In this document: one piece after another, positions 1 to 7,385 of the stretch
Position numbering within the stretch: position 1 is the stretch's first letter
How the letters are laid out: every line of letters starts with the position of its first letter
Assembly: GCF_000745185.1 (NCBI RefSeq)
Contig: NZ_JQNJ01000001.1
Span: 3,764,501 to 3,828,500 of the forward strand
DNA from: Muricauda sp. MAR_2010_75
GTDB lineage: Bacteria; Bacteroidota; Bacteroidia; Flavobacteriales; Flavobacteriaceae
Direction: 5' to 3'
DNA: 64,000 nucleotides
Translations under genes and position numbers: made by a program
Notes under the pieces: model-generated
What the model was told of the DNA's origin: nothing
What the model saw: only the letters and a program-made list of their open reading frames with translations
The model's database searches: none

Positions 1-1
1 C

Positions 2-88
2 AAGGAAATATTTGAAATCCCAATAGAAGAAATGTACACATCCGTATACCTTTCACATGCAAGGAAATTCAAACTCATTAAAATCTAG
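2..88 (+). CDS. C-terminal fragment of a possible XRE-type regulator
   Basis: An open frame enters from the left edge and ends at the TAG at 86-88, giving the last 28 residues of a plus-strand protein. The fragment starts KEIFEIPIEEMY, which resembles the end of a Cro/CI-type (XRE) helix-turn-helix domain, where a hydrophobic helix is followed by a short P-I-E-E turn. The stop overlaps the stop of the converging minus-strand gene by three bases. A phage repressor would fit the neighbouring prophage-like genes, but only the tail is visible, so this is a weak call. Confidence 0.35.
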   Translation, partial: KEIFEIPIEEMYTSVYLSHARKFKLIKI

Positions 89-537
89 AACAACTCAAAC
101 CCAACAATCTCTTCCAATTTGTTCCTTTCGGAACTTGAAAGCTCGCTCAACAACCAAAAATTCAAATCCCTTTCCTTACTGAGATTTGCACTCGCCTCAC
201 CCAAGTGACTGTTATAAGGCCTCAATCCAAATGCGTTGTAAACCTTTGCATAATCCGCCTGGGTCAACCCCTCAAAAACGGAATAAATCAAATCCTCATC
301 GGTTCCCATGTTCCGCATGGCGGTAAAAAGCGCATCCGCTTTTTGTTTAGCCTCAAATTCACTCAAAGAACTTCCATAATCATTTTTGGGATTGGGAACC
401 CTATCGACATCCTCACTGGACTTTTGACCAAAGAACAATCTTTTCAATTGCGGTAAAAGAAATATGGAAACCAAAAGAATGCCCATCAACATGGGATTCT
501 TAGTAACAAGCCGTACAATTCTTTTCACCAACAACAT
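85..537 (-). CDS. membrane-anchored protein with an annexin-like repeat (phage island)
   Basis: A 150-residue protein. Residues 14-31 form a hydrophobic N-terminal membrane anchor. After a polar linker, residues 65-145 resemble one annexin repeat: an ADALFTAM helix, the loop MGTDEDLI (annexin consensus G-[LT]-G-T-D-E), then a helix ending in VYNAFG. Annexin repeats bind membranes through calcium; that activity is not shown here. The start at 537 overlaps the end of the upstream gene by 38 bases. Met16 (492) is an alternative start that would remove the overlap but cut into the anchor. It is the last gene of the minus-strand cassette and may be a virion or lysis component. Confidence 0.6.
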   Translation of the reverse strand: MLLVKRIVRLVTKNPMLMGILLVSIFLLPQLKRLFFGQKSSEDVDRVPNPKNDYGSSLSEFEAKQKADALFTAMRNMGTDEDLIYSVFEGLTQADYAKVYNAFGLRPYNSHLGEASANLSKERDLNFWLLSELSSSERNKLEEIVGFELF

Positions 538-808
538 AATTCTCTTTTACGGTTCCGGCATACATACCGCCCAAATCACCAACAACGCCTTTCGAAGCAA
601 CATAATTCGGTGTCTTAATCAAATCGGAAACATCTTCCTGCTCCAAAATCCCGTCTGTTCCAAAGTCTCCAAACTCACCCTGCCCAACCTCTACATAAGG
701 TTCCGGTGATTTTTTCCAAGACAAGAGGAAATAGGCCAATGCCAAAAGGAGCGCAATCACCACCCCCCTTTGCTCCTTTGATGTTATAAACTTATTTCGA
801 CTTTCCAT
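500..808 (-). CDS. small single-pass membrane protein (phage island)
   Basis: A 102-residue protein with a charged N-terminus, one clear membrane helix at about residues 14-30 (GVVIALLLALAYFLLSW) and a polar, glycine-rich tail ending in CTACY. I do not recognise a family. It follows a strong terminator (822-858), so it and the annexin-like gene probably have their own promoter or depend on readthrough. Small single-pass proteins like this are common among structural genes of tail-less membrane-containing phages, which is the reason for a structural guess only. Confidence 0.55.
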   Translation of the reverse strand: MESRNKFITSKEQRGVVIALLLALAYFLLSWKKSPEPYVEVGQGEFGDFGTDGILEQEDVSDLIKTPNYVASKGVVGDLGGMYAGTVKENYVVGEKNCTACY

Positions 809-821
809 TTCAACATGAATT

Positions 822-858
822 AAAAAAAGGCCTCTTTGTCAGAAGCAAACAGGCCTTT
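822..858 (-). terminator. rho-independent terminator
   Basis: The arms AAAGGCCT (826-833) and AGGCCTTT (851-858) form an 8-bp stem, extended after one mismatch by TTTG/CAAA. On the minus strand it is followed by seven T residues (828-822). It closes the transcription unit ending with the 48-residue ORF at 905-1051. Confidence 0.85.
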
Positions 859-904
859 CAATCATTAATAACCCAAAACAAACTACGAGAATCCACTTCC
901 TTAG

Positions 905-1051
905 CTACTTTATCGGCCTATCCTGAAGATAGTCCTCATACGTAGCATATCTAAATTCCTTTTTACCAATCACCTTCTTATAGGCTACCTTTGGATTTTT
1001 GGCCTCACTCTTGAAAACCTTGACGGCTCCCTTATCTTTAATCAATCTCAT
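905..1051 (-). CDS. 48-residue basic protein (phage island)
   Basis: A short open frame coding for 48 residues, starting MRLIKDKGAV and ending YLQDRPIK. It is rich in Lys (10 of 48) and has no membrane segment. Its ATG overlaps the stop of the 1048-1740 gene in an ATGA arrangement, which implies translational coupling and argues that it is real despite its size. It is the last gene before the terminator at 822-858. No family is recognised; a nucleic-acid-binding or minor structural role is possible. Confidence 0.55.
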   Translation of the reverse strand: MRLIKDKGAVKVFKSEAKNPKVAYKKVIGKKEFRYATYEDYLQDRPIK

Positions 1052-1740
1052 CGGAACAATTTTTTTCTAAAAACGAACAATCCCAAGCCCATCATGAGCA
1101 AAGGCACAACACCGCCATTGTTGGAACCTGAAACGGTTCCCCCAATCTTTTCCAAGGCAGTCTTAGGCGACAAATCAATCTTATACTGCTCCACCTGCCA
1201 AGTTGTCTCCCTTTGGTCGATAGATGCCTTTGCAGGTACAACAACAGTTTTGGTGCCTATGGAATACATACTATGACCCCTATCGGCAACCTCCTGCTCA
1301 AAAGCAGCCGTTACCTCCGCTTTGACCATATCCAAGGCCTCCATTTCAAGTTCAATACCTTCCAAGGTGCAATCCCTTGCACCATTTCCCATCCAATCAC
1401 GGTGTTTGGTTCCGGTATTGTAAAAAAGGACATACCAATCATTAATACGCTTTTCAAGTTCCGAATCGGAAGCCCTAATAGCATACTCAGCAGCATCCTT
1501 CAAAGGCGGAACCCACTCACTGATATTGCGGGAAGCAATATCAGGATTGACAGAAGCGCCCCAACAATCAAGACCATGCTTCAAAGCGGCACCAATGGTA
1601 TTGTTGATAATCTCCTTCGGTACAATGCCCTGCAAAATTCCCAAAGCGGTGGAAGCGGTTCCAACCGCGCCCACGATACCCCCGCCCTTTGGCTTAGGGG
1701 TATACGTCGGGGAAGCACTATATTGTGTTGTGGTCAACAT
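1048..1740 (-). CDS. 230-residue predicted phage membrane/structural protein
   Basis: The N-terminal part contains a glycine/alanine-rich hydrophobic stretch (about residues 19-40, GGGIVGAVGTASTALGILQG). The middle is helical and acidic. The C-terminus has a second membrane segment, VVPLLMMGLGLFVFRKK, just before the end. Two terminal hydrophobic segments around a soluble core suggest a membrane-associated virion protein or a penetration factor. I recognise no specific family. It lies 10 bases after the 1751-2023 gene and is coupled to the downstream 48-residue ORF by an ATGA overlap. Confidence 0.55.
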   Translation of the reverse strand: MLTTTQYSASPTYTPKPKGGGIVGAVGTASTALGILQGIVPKEIINNTIGAALKHGLDCWGASVNPDIASRNISEWVPPLKDAAEYAIRASDSELEKRINDWYVLFYNTGTKHRDWMGNGARDCTLEGIELEMEALDMVKAEVTAAFEQEVADRGHSMYSIGTKTVVVPAKASIDQRETTWQVEQYKIDLSPKTALEKIGGTVSGSNNGGVVPLLMMGLGLFVFRKKLFR

Positions 1741-1750
1741 CTTTCAATCT

Positions 1751-2023
1751 TTAATCAAGTCCACTGTAAAAACCTTCTTGCTCCTTGGGCGGGTCGATAA
1801 TATTGTTAAACTCATTCTTGATGAACAGATATACAATCGGCATCAAAAGTTTAACATATATCTCCTTATGCAATTTTGCATACAACGCCTTAACCTTGTT
1901 CTCATGGTCGGGCGTACAATCCTTTTCCCAATCAGTAGTATCTTTCCAAAGTTGAGCCAACTCATCAGAACTGGAAAGATTGAAATCCTCAATCAACTTC
2001 AAAAAAATATGCCAAAATTTCAT
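1751..2023 (-). CDS. 90-residue hypothetical protein (phage island)
   Basis: A small helical protein starting MKFWHIFLKLI. Its centre is acidic (residues 20-45). A hydrophobic segment, VKLLMPIVYLFI (about residues 57-68), may touch or cross the membrane. It sits between the capsid candidate (25 bases away) and the 230-residue membrane protein (10 bases away), all on the minus strand, so it is probably co-transcribed with the structural genes. No family is recognised. Confidence 0.5.
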   Translation of the reverse strand: MKFWHIFLKLIEDFNLSSSDELAQLWKDTTDWEKDCTPDHENKVKALYAKLHKEIYVKLLMPIVYLFIKNEFNNIIDPPKEQEGFYSGLD

Positions 2024-2048
2024 GCTGCTTTATTTAAAATTCTACAAA

Positions 2049-2870
2049 CTACACTTTCATGAAGTGCTTTACGATAATTCTTGCAAACTGGTCGGCAGGA
2101 GCCGAAAGACGACCCGTCAACCTTGCATTGTGCAACAACTGGTCTTTAGCCCTAAAGACCACCAATTGAGCCACAGAGGATTCGGGGTTATCGTCGAACA
2201 TAAAAATGTTGTCCGTCTCAACCGCCTCTTTGGGCAATGCCTGTTTGAAGGATTTTGTACCTGAAATATCCGTTCCGGTAACAACTATGTCACCCGCAAA
2301 CTTAGCTTTGGCAGAAGCCGTGTAAGTAGCGGTGAAATCCAGTGCAGCAACGATTTGATGAACATTGTCCTTCAAATCCATTGCAATGTCCACATTGCCA
2401 TTGGCAATGGCATAGGAACGGGTACAGGCAATTACGTTCTTTGGATTGCCATTGGAAGCAATGGTGAACGCCTTTACCTTTGATGCGGCCTTTCCGGTAT
2501 CAATCGAGGTAAATGCGGCAGAACGTGCCTCCAATCTCAAATACATCTTATCGTTGCCACGAAGCGCAACGGTACCGCCAAAATCAATCAAGAAACGGTA
2601 ATCAAGACCAAATCCCTTTTTGGAAAGTGCATACTCAACAGATTGGGCATAGAGACCCGTCAAAATCTCATCCAAATGCCCACTATGGATGGTCTCAACC
2701 CTTCCACTTCCACGCTCAATGGTCAACTCGACATCGATATGTCGCAAATCATTGATTGCAGCCAATGTATCACCCGCAGTGGAAGCACCACAGGAAATAA
2801 CTATACCTCGTAGAACCTCGTTTGAAATCTCTACTTTCTCACTTACATCGTATGTAAATAAATGATTCAT
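2049..2870 (-). CDS. candidate major capsid protein of a tail-less phage
   Basis: A 273-residue soluble protein with no signal or membrane segment. Alternating hydrophobic residues and many Thr/Val/Ala/Gly positions suggest a mostly beta fold, for example VDIAMDLKDNVHQIV and AKFAGDIVVTGTDISG. It is the largest protein of the structural block and lies directly after a 54-residue membrane protein. Its length is close to the roughly 270-residue jelly-roll capsid protein of corticovirus PM2, but I see no diagnostic motif, so the capsid call is inferred from position, size and composition. A structure prediction showing one or two jelly rolls would decide it. Confidence 0.4.
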   Translation of the reverse strand: MNHLFTYDVSEKVEISNEVLRGIVISCGASTAGDTLAAINDLRHIDVELTIERGSGRVETIHSGHLDEILTGLYAQSVEYALSKKGFGLDYRFLIDFGGTVALRGNDKMYLRLEARSAAFTSIDTGKAASKVKAFTIASNGNPKNVIACTRSYAIANGNVDIAMDLKDNVHQIVAALDFTATYTASAKAKFAGDIVVTGTDISGTKSFKQALPKEAVETDNIFMFDDNPESSVAQLVVFRAKDQLLHNARLTGRLSAPADQFARIIVKHFMKV

Positions 2871-2901
2871 TTTTTACAATTTTTCAAAGTTCAACTTTGG
2901 G

Positions 2902-3066
2902 CTACTTAGCGTTATCCCCTACTTTTGATTCAACATCAATACTGCCCACAACTGGGATTTTGCGCCACAACCCAAGAATCTTGTTCTTGAAAAGTGCGCC
3001 AACCATCAAAATCCCCGCTACCCAAAGGATTTTTTTAAACATCGATTTTCTCCTACGACCAAACAT
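2902..3066 (-). CDS. 54-residue single-pass membrane protein (phage island)
   Basis: A short gene reading MFGRRRKSMFKK, then a membrane helix (about residues 12-25, ILWVAGILMVGALF), then a basic and polar tail ending SKVGDNAK. The positive N-terminus followed by a helix predicts an inner-membrane or virion-membrane protein with its N-terminus inside. It starts 37 bases after the hairpin terminator and lies 31 bases upstream of the capsid candidate, so it is probably the first gene of the structural unit. Met9 is an alternative start. Confidence 0.55.
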   Translation of the reverse strand: MFGRRRKSMFKKILWVAGILMVGALFKNKILGLWRKIPVVGSIDVESKVGDNAK

Positions 3067-3097
3067 AATTTTGTTATTTAATTACCTTCACGACCCC

Positions 3098-3125
3098 AAA
3101 AATAAAGCGGCATTAAAGCCGCTTT
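3098..3125 (-). terminator. rho-independent terminator overlapping a gene end
   Basis: A perfect stem, AAAGCGGC (3104-3111) with GCCGCTTT (3118-3125), has a 6-base loop. On the minus strand it is followed by TTTATTTTT. The loop contains the TAA stop of the 3113-3328 gene. It separates the replication block from the structural block. Confidence 0.8.
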
Positions 3126-3328
3126 TGTTTTTCTATAGATAATTCCTGTTTCAAAATCTTGTTCCTTCGCTCCAAATCCTTGACCCTATACCTCATATCG
3201 GCATAATCGACAACAATCTTTACCAACATCTTTGAAGCAGTCCTAATGCCATGTGCATCCATCAAAAACCTAAAGGTTTCCCTTGGAAAATCCTTGTTCA
3301 ACCAAATGTGATTCTTCAACTCAGCCAT
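3113..3328 (-). CDS. 71-residue hypothetical protein with coiled-coil tail (phage island)
   Basis: A small protein. Residues 1-45 are a compact helical region (WLNKDFPRETFRFLMDAHG). The C-terminal 25 residues are highly charged with heptad-like leucines (VKDLERRNKILKQELSIEKQ), suggesting a coiled coil. Its stop lies inside the loop of the terminator at 3104-3125, so it is the last gene of the upstream block. The upstream PP-loop gene ends 6 bases away. The family is unknown; a small DNA-binding or scaffolding role is possible. Confidence 0.55.
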   Translation of the reverse strand: MAELKNHIWLNKDFPRETFRFLMDAHGIRTASKMLVKIVVDYADMRYRVKDLERRNKILKQELSIEKQKRL

Positions 3329-3334
3329 AAAACC

Positions 3335-4153
3335 TCAATTTCCACAAAAACAAGATTCTCCCAAATCTGAAAATTTTAAATTTTCAATTTTAGAATCATT
3401 TATTAAATCAATTATGGATTTTTTACCACGAAAAAAAGTATCATGATACTCTTTTTCTAACCGATAATAAAAATCCAAATACTTTGATTCCTCATTTCGG
3501 ATTGTACGTATCAAATTCAAATCAGACTTTTTAAAACAAAGTCTACAGTTACCCAAACTACTTGGAATCTTTAAACTAAAAGGCTCCTTTCGCCAAAAAC
3601 TATCAAGATGGTAATTACTAATAGGGAAATTAAAATCGGTCAACAAAGGAGCAATAATCTTTTTATTTAATTCCAACGAAGAAATCGTTATTCTTTTAGG
3701 CATATCTTCAAACCTATAACCAACAGCATTTATAAAATCATTGGAACCAAAAAAAGATTTTGCAAAATGTTTAATAGGCCTAACCTTTAATCTATCCGAA
3801 CAGTACGGATTAGCTGAACTGGGTAAACCATTAAATTTCCCCTTATTAACGTGAACTATAGAGTTTTTAAAAACAACTCCATCCATATCCAAAGACTTGA
3901 AGTCAACAATTCTATGTTTAACACCAACACCCATTATAGTACTATATTCACCCTCAATAGAATATAAAGGCAAACCCCAATAAGTAACCATATCTTTGAG
4001 AAACTGAATTGTTTCAGGCCTTTCTAGACCTGTGTTTGCAAAAACAAATAATTTTTCAAAATCATTATATTTTGAACTAGTTTGAATATACCTAGCCATG
4101 AACGCCGATGTTCTGCCTCCACTTACACTAATAACAAGTTTCTTTTTATCCAT
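3335..4153 (-). CDS. PP-loop ATPase, PAPS-reductase-like (phage-encoded)
   Basis: A 272-residue protein with the PP-loop SGGRTSAFMA at residues 11-20, the signature of the phosphoadenosine-phosphosulfate reductase/adenine nucleotide alpha-hydrolase superfamily. Further cysteines appear as NCRLCFKK near residue 205 and CFCGN at the extreme C-terminus, which could hold a metal or Fe-S centre. Family members activate substrates with ATP, and phage versions are of unknown purpose (sulfur metabolism, nucleotide or DNA modification). The start overlaps the stop of the replication gene by 8 bases, so the two are co-transcribed. The gene is visibly more AT-rich than its neighbours, suggesting a separate origin as cargo. 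Confidence 0.7.
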   Translation of the reverse strand: MDKKKLVISVSGGRTSAFMARYIQTSSKYNDFEKLFVFANTGLERPETIQFLKDMVTYWGLPLYSIEGEYSTIMGVGVKHRIVDFKSLDMDGVVFKNSIVHVNKGKFNGLPSSANPYCSDRLKVRPIKHFAKSFFGSNDFINAVGYRFEDMPKRITISSLELNKKIIAPLLTDFNFPISNYHLDSFWRKEPFSLKIPSSLGNCRLCFKKSDLNLIRTIRNEESKYLDFYYRLEKEYHDTFFRGKKSIIDLINDSKIENLKFSDLGESCFCGN

Positions 4154-6134
4154 ATTTTGACATTTGTGGTTTTGTATAAAATTTATCTACATTGTTCCTA
4201 TGCCCCGCAAAGGCATAGTAATCCCTAAAATCAATGTTCGTATCTATCTTTTTTGGCTGCATGACACTACGGTCATTAATGCCAAAAATTTCCAAATCCT
4301 TCCTGAAACGTGAACGTTGGTTGGCGGAAAATCCAAGTTTTACAAATATCTGCCTCAACTTTTTGCCCTTTTCAAGTTCCCTTAGAATGGTTACCATGTG
4401 CATTACGGAAACCTTTTTGAAACCCTTTTCGACCATTTCTTTTTGCGTGAGCAACTGTGTTGCCTTCTTAACCTTTCTAAAGGGAACCACAGGCCTTCCA
4501 TCCTTGAAATTCGCATTGTGAACCATAACCTTTGAACCGTTCATTTCATTATAGGCATTGGCATTCTTGACCGCATCCCTGTTGTATTGTTTTATGCGGG
4601 TCACCAAATCATCAAAATTGGAAACATTCTCAACCTGATAATACTTTACCTCTTTCCAAAAGGATTTGAACATCAACCGGAAAAGTTCCGGTGAGAATGT
4701 CGCTATGTCCTTTCCACTCAATATCGTTTGGGAAAGAGGCCAAGGCTCTATTTTATAAAAATCACTAACGGCATCATAATTAGGATAAGCATTCTGCTCA
4801 TAGTTCTTCAACATCGTATTTGTCTCAAGCATAAAATGACAACCACGTGACATATAGTTGTTCATTGCGTCAAAATTCCTTTTTTCCTTGAAGGTCACAT
4901 CGTCCTGAAAGGCCTCGTAACGAGAATCATATTTCTTTTTTGTCTCCAAATATTTGACCATTGCAACCCTATGCATAGCATCCTTTCTCCTAAAAAGATA
5001 GCGTTTATAAAGACTTGACATATAGGTGTTCTTTATACTGCTTTCATACCTAAGAACCCTATCCATTGCATCTTTTAAAAAAACCGTCTTAAACGGCAAC
5101 ATATCGTAGATTTCCTTTAACGGTAAATCAATCTTATCCTTAATCCCAGGATCAAGATTGATTTTTTCTTTTTTTGTCGCCTTGTTCAACACATACTTTA
5201 AAATGCCCTTTTCCTCAGCATAAAAAGCCCCCAACCTTTGGGGCAATTTTTGGGCATCCAAATAATTGTAGTTTATCTCCTCATGTTTCTTCAAATCACC
5301 AAATTTGCTGGATACATATTCGGCACCTTTATTGTAAATCTTAAAAAAACATCCATCTGCCTTGGAATACGTCAATGAGGTTCCATATTCCTTTGCAACA
5401 TTGGCGTTGTTCTTGTAACGCCTAACATTCATGTCCTGCTGATGTGCATGGTACTCGTTTGCATCCTCAGCAGTCTTAAAAAACTGATTGAAACAAAAAT
5501 CGACCCTAAGAACCTCTATATACTTTTTATTGAGCTCAGTGTCCAATTTGAACTTATAACACAAATCCATAAAGAACCTATCCAAAAACTTCATGAACCT
5601 ATCGTACAAATGGTCGAAGTGGAACCAAACATCATGAAGCCTCTCAAAATTCCTTATAGCAAAAGTAGACTTTGGTTGTGGTACGAACTGTGCCAAAGAA
5701 TGCCCGAAAAGATACTTTGGAATGCTCAGTTCAAAATCAATATAACCCGCATTCTTATTGATTGAAAAAGTAACACCACCAAAGGAAGAAGGAACACGGT
5801 AAGAACCGTGAAAGCGTTTATAAAACTTCTTTACCTTGTTCTCATCGACAATGACCATCATTCCCGATTCAAACCCATGTTTCCCCCACTTTTTGTTCGT
5901 CATTTTATGTACCCAATCTTCTTTGTCGTCTGGTGAAATACTTTCAATGGTCTCATTGCCATCTGCCTTAAGGTGAAAATATTTGCCCTCATATTCCAAC
6001 ATGGATATATACAGTTGGTTATGTTCGGGAACCAAAAAATCGGAAATCTTACGAACCTCTTTGTTTACAAACCTTTTTTCCTTTGATACTTTGTCGTTAC
6101 AGCCATGAATCCTAATCCTAACTGTGTCCTGCAT
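4146..6134 (-). CDS. phage/plasmid replication initiator, rolling-circle type
   Basis: A 662-residue protein, the largest of the cassette. It contains LRVDFCFNQFF (about residues 209-219) and FFKIYNKGAEY (about 263-273). These resemble the R-[IV]-D-x-C/A-x-N and K-x-Y-x-K-x-x-E motifs of the filamentous/tail-less phage replication families (Phage_CRI, G2P type), in which a tyrosine nicks the origin. The C-terminal part has a helix-turn-helix-like stretch (QIFVKLGFSANQRSRFRKDL, about 600-620). The length exceeds simple Rep proteins, so extra domains are present. It overlaps genes on both sides, which places it in one operon with the PP-loop ATPase. Confidence 0.65.
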   Translation of the reverse strand: MQDTVRIRIHGCNDKVSKEKRFVNKEVRKISDFLVPEHNQLYISMLEYEGKYFHLKADGNETIESISPDDKEDWVHKMTNKKWGKHGFESGMMVIVDENKVKKFYKRFHGSYRVPSSFGGVTFSINKNAGYIDFELSIPKYLFGHSLAQFVPQPKSTFAIRNFERLHDVWFHFDHLYDRFMKFLDRFFMDLCYKFKLDTELNKKYIEVLRVDFCFNQFFKTAEDANEYHAHQQDMNVRRYKNNANVAKEYGTSLTYSKADGCFFKIYNKGAEYVSSKFGDLKKHEEINYNYLDAQKLPQRLGAFYAEEKGILKYVLNKATKKEKINLDPGIKDKIDLPLKEIYDMLPFKTVFLKDAMDRVLRYESSIKNTYMSSLYKRYLFRRKDAMHRVAMVKYLETKKKYDSRYEAFQDDVTFKEKRNFDAMNNYMSRGCHFMLETNTMLKNYEQNAYPNYDAVSDFYKIEPWPLSQTILSGKDIATFSPELFRLMFKSFWKEVKYYQVENVSNFDDLVTRIKQYNRDAVKNANAYNEMNGSKVMVHNANFKDGRPVVPFRKVKKATQLLTQKEMVEKGFKKVSVMHMVTILRELEKGKKLRQIFVKLGFSANQRSRFRKDLEIFGINDRSVMQPKKIDTNIDFRDYYAFAGHRNNVDKFYTKPQMSKYG

Positions 6135-6318
6135 CTATCAAATCCCTATGCTTTTGATAATAAGAAAAAGCGTTAAAAACCGATTCGGACAACTGGCCCA
6201 AATCCAACTTTCCGGCACAATATCTTTTGTACAAATCCCTCATGTGGTGCTTTGTCTCCATTTCGGGCATGCCCATCATGTTCGACAATAAAAGCCAAGC
6301 GGTATCACAAACAATCAT
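6118..6318 (-). CDS. 66-residue hypothetical protein upstream of rep
   Basis: A small, mostly helical, soluble protein starting MIVCDTAWLLLSNMMGMP. It has no recognised domain. Its ATG overlaps the stop of the 50-residue ORF upstream (ATGA), and its own end overlaps the rep start by 17 bases, so it is embedded in a run of coupled genes. A helper role in replication or copy control would fit the position but is not shown by the sequence. Confidence 0.5.
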   Translation of the reverse strand: MIVCDTAWLLLSNMMGMPEMETKHHMRDLYKRYCAGKLDLGQLSESVFNAFSYYQKHRDLIDAGHS

Positions 6319-6467
6319 AAGGCATCATATTTAAGTTCAAGGGACTTAATGTTTTCAAATTCAACCTTAAAACTCAATAGAGTAATAAACGCATCCATAC
6401 CTTCAGGGGTATCATAAGTTTCATGAATAGTAAGACCATCCTTTGTATGAACTATAATTTCCCACAT
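6315..6467 (-). CDS. 50-residue acidic protein (phage island)
   Basis: A short open frame, MWEIIVHTKDGLTIHET and onward, ending LELKYDAL. The alternation of beta-like and helical segments resembles a small alpha/beta fold. The stop is shared with the ATG of the next gene in an ATGA overlap, and the start overlaps the end of the upstream gene by 16 bases. Such overlaps on both sides support a real gene. It is acidic, has no membrane segment and is not recognised. Confidence 0.5.
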   Translation of the reverse strand: MWEIIVHTKDGLTIHETYDTPEGMDAFITLLSFKVEFENIKSLELKYDAL

Positions 6468-6856
6468 ACCGTCTTATTTAATTTGACAGGGCTTTTCAAC
6501 CCTTTGAACAATTGATGGTTATCATCGTTCAAAACATAGAATTTCTGTGAAGCTGCGTAATTTGAAAAAAGGATGATATCAAAAAGGACAAAAGCATGGT
6601 TCTTTACACGGTTCCGCCAAATCTCCTTTACAATCTGTTTGGGAGCATCCAAATACAGATACGCCCAATGGTCCGAAAGTTCTTCTAACCTAATTGTCTC
6701 TTTGTGAACTATTTGTGCAGTGGTCAAATAGTTATCGGTTCCATATTCCAAAACCTCATAATCCAAACCGATTTTCCAATAATCGGAATGTACTTTTATC
6801 TCTACAAAAGAATTTTTTAAATAGCTAGGATGCTTTGTTAGGTAAATGCTTTTCAT
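6452..6856 (-). CDS. 134-residue hypothetical protein (phage island)
   Basis: A soluble mixed alpha/beta protein rich in aromatic residues (WKIGLDYEVLEYGTDNYL, HWAYLYLDAPKQIV). It has no signal peptide, membrane segment or recognised motif. It overlaps the 186-residue upstream gene by 32 bases and the 50-residue downstream ORF by 16 bases, so it belongs to the early operon that leads into the replication protein. An early regulatory or host-takeover role would fit the position only. Confidence 0.5.
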   Translation of the reverse strand: MKSIYLTKHPSYLKNSFVEIKVHSDYWKIGLDYEVLEYGTDNYLTTAQIVHKETIRLEELSDHWAYLYLDAPKQIVKEIWRNRVKNHAFVLFDIILFSNYAASQKFYVLNDDNHQLFKGLKSPVKLNKTVCGKL

Positions 6857-7385
6857 TTTCAGAAGGTTTTAATGATTGTAACCTTCCCCGATAGCCATGT
6901 GCAACAAAAAGACCCTTGACCTCATTTGAATAGTTCCTTTCGGTCAAGACCAAGATTTTAGAGATACCATTCAGCTGATTGAGCAATACGGGCTTTTTGT
7001 TCCTTTGCCCGTAATCCTTCATAAAATCAACTATATCAAACAAAAAATCAAAAGAAACCCTGATTTTATTGAATTGGACAGCGCATTCATTTTCACCGCC
7101 CATGTTACAAAAAATCATACCATAGGAATCATGAAAATCAATGAACGCATTGAGTAAATTCCTTTGCATCCTTGTATCCATAAATTGAAAATGTTGATTT
7201 CTCAACATATTCAACTGAAATTCCAAATTCAACATTATGGGCAGATTATCAGTCAAGACCGATTTATATTTTTTAATGTACTGGTTTGCCTCTGCCTTTG
7301 TTCTAAACAAATGGACGACATCCCTTTCAATATAAATCCTATAGGTCTTTCTTAAATGGGTAATCTTGAATTGTAGCTTTTGCAT
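6825..7385 (-). CDS. 186-residue hypothetical protein, first gene of the early operon
   Basis: A soluble basic protein with an N-terminal QFKITHLRKTYRIYI segment of beta character and a helical middle. It has no recognised domain. It is the promoter-proximal gene of the minus-strand operon that runs to the terminator at 3104-3125. Upstream lie a hairpin (CTACGA/TCGTAG, 7436-7450) and the perfect 10-bp palindrome TTCCTAGGAA (7471-7480), which could be regulatory sites for this operon. The first Met at 7385 gives the only full-length reading frame. Confidence 0.5.
   Translation of the reverse strand: MQKLQFKITHLRKTYRIYIERDVVHLFRTKAEANQYIKKYKSVLTDNLPIMLNLEFQLNMLRNQHFQFMDTRMQRNLLNAFIDFHDSYGMIFCNMGGENECAVQFNKIRVSFDFLFDIVDFMKDYGQRNKKPVLLNQLNGISKILVLTERNYSNEVKGLFVAHGYRGRLQSLKPSENEKHLPNKAS

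Noticed and set aside
1213..1800. A 195-codon plus-strand frame opposite the phage membrane protein gene
   Set aside because: The opposite strand keeps consistent operon spacing and coupling; this frame has no start signals and no coherent composition.
3335..4153. PP-loop gene as a host assimilatory sulfate-reduction gene (cysH)
   Set aside because: It sits inside the phage operon overlapping rep, and no other sulfate-assimilation gene is near.
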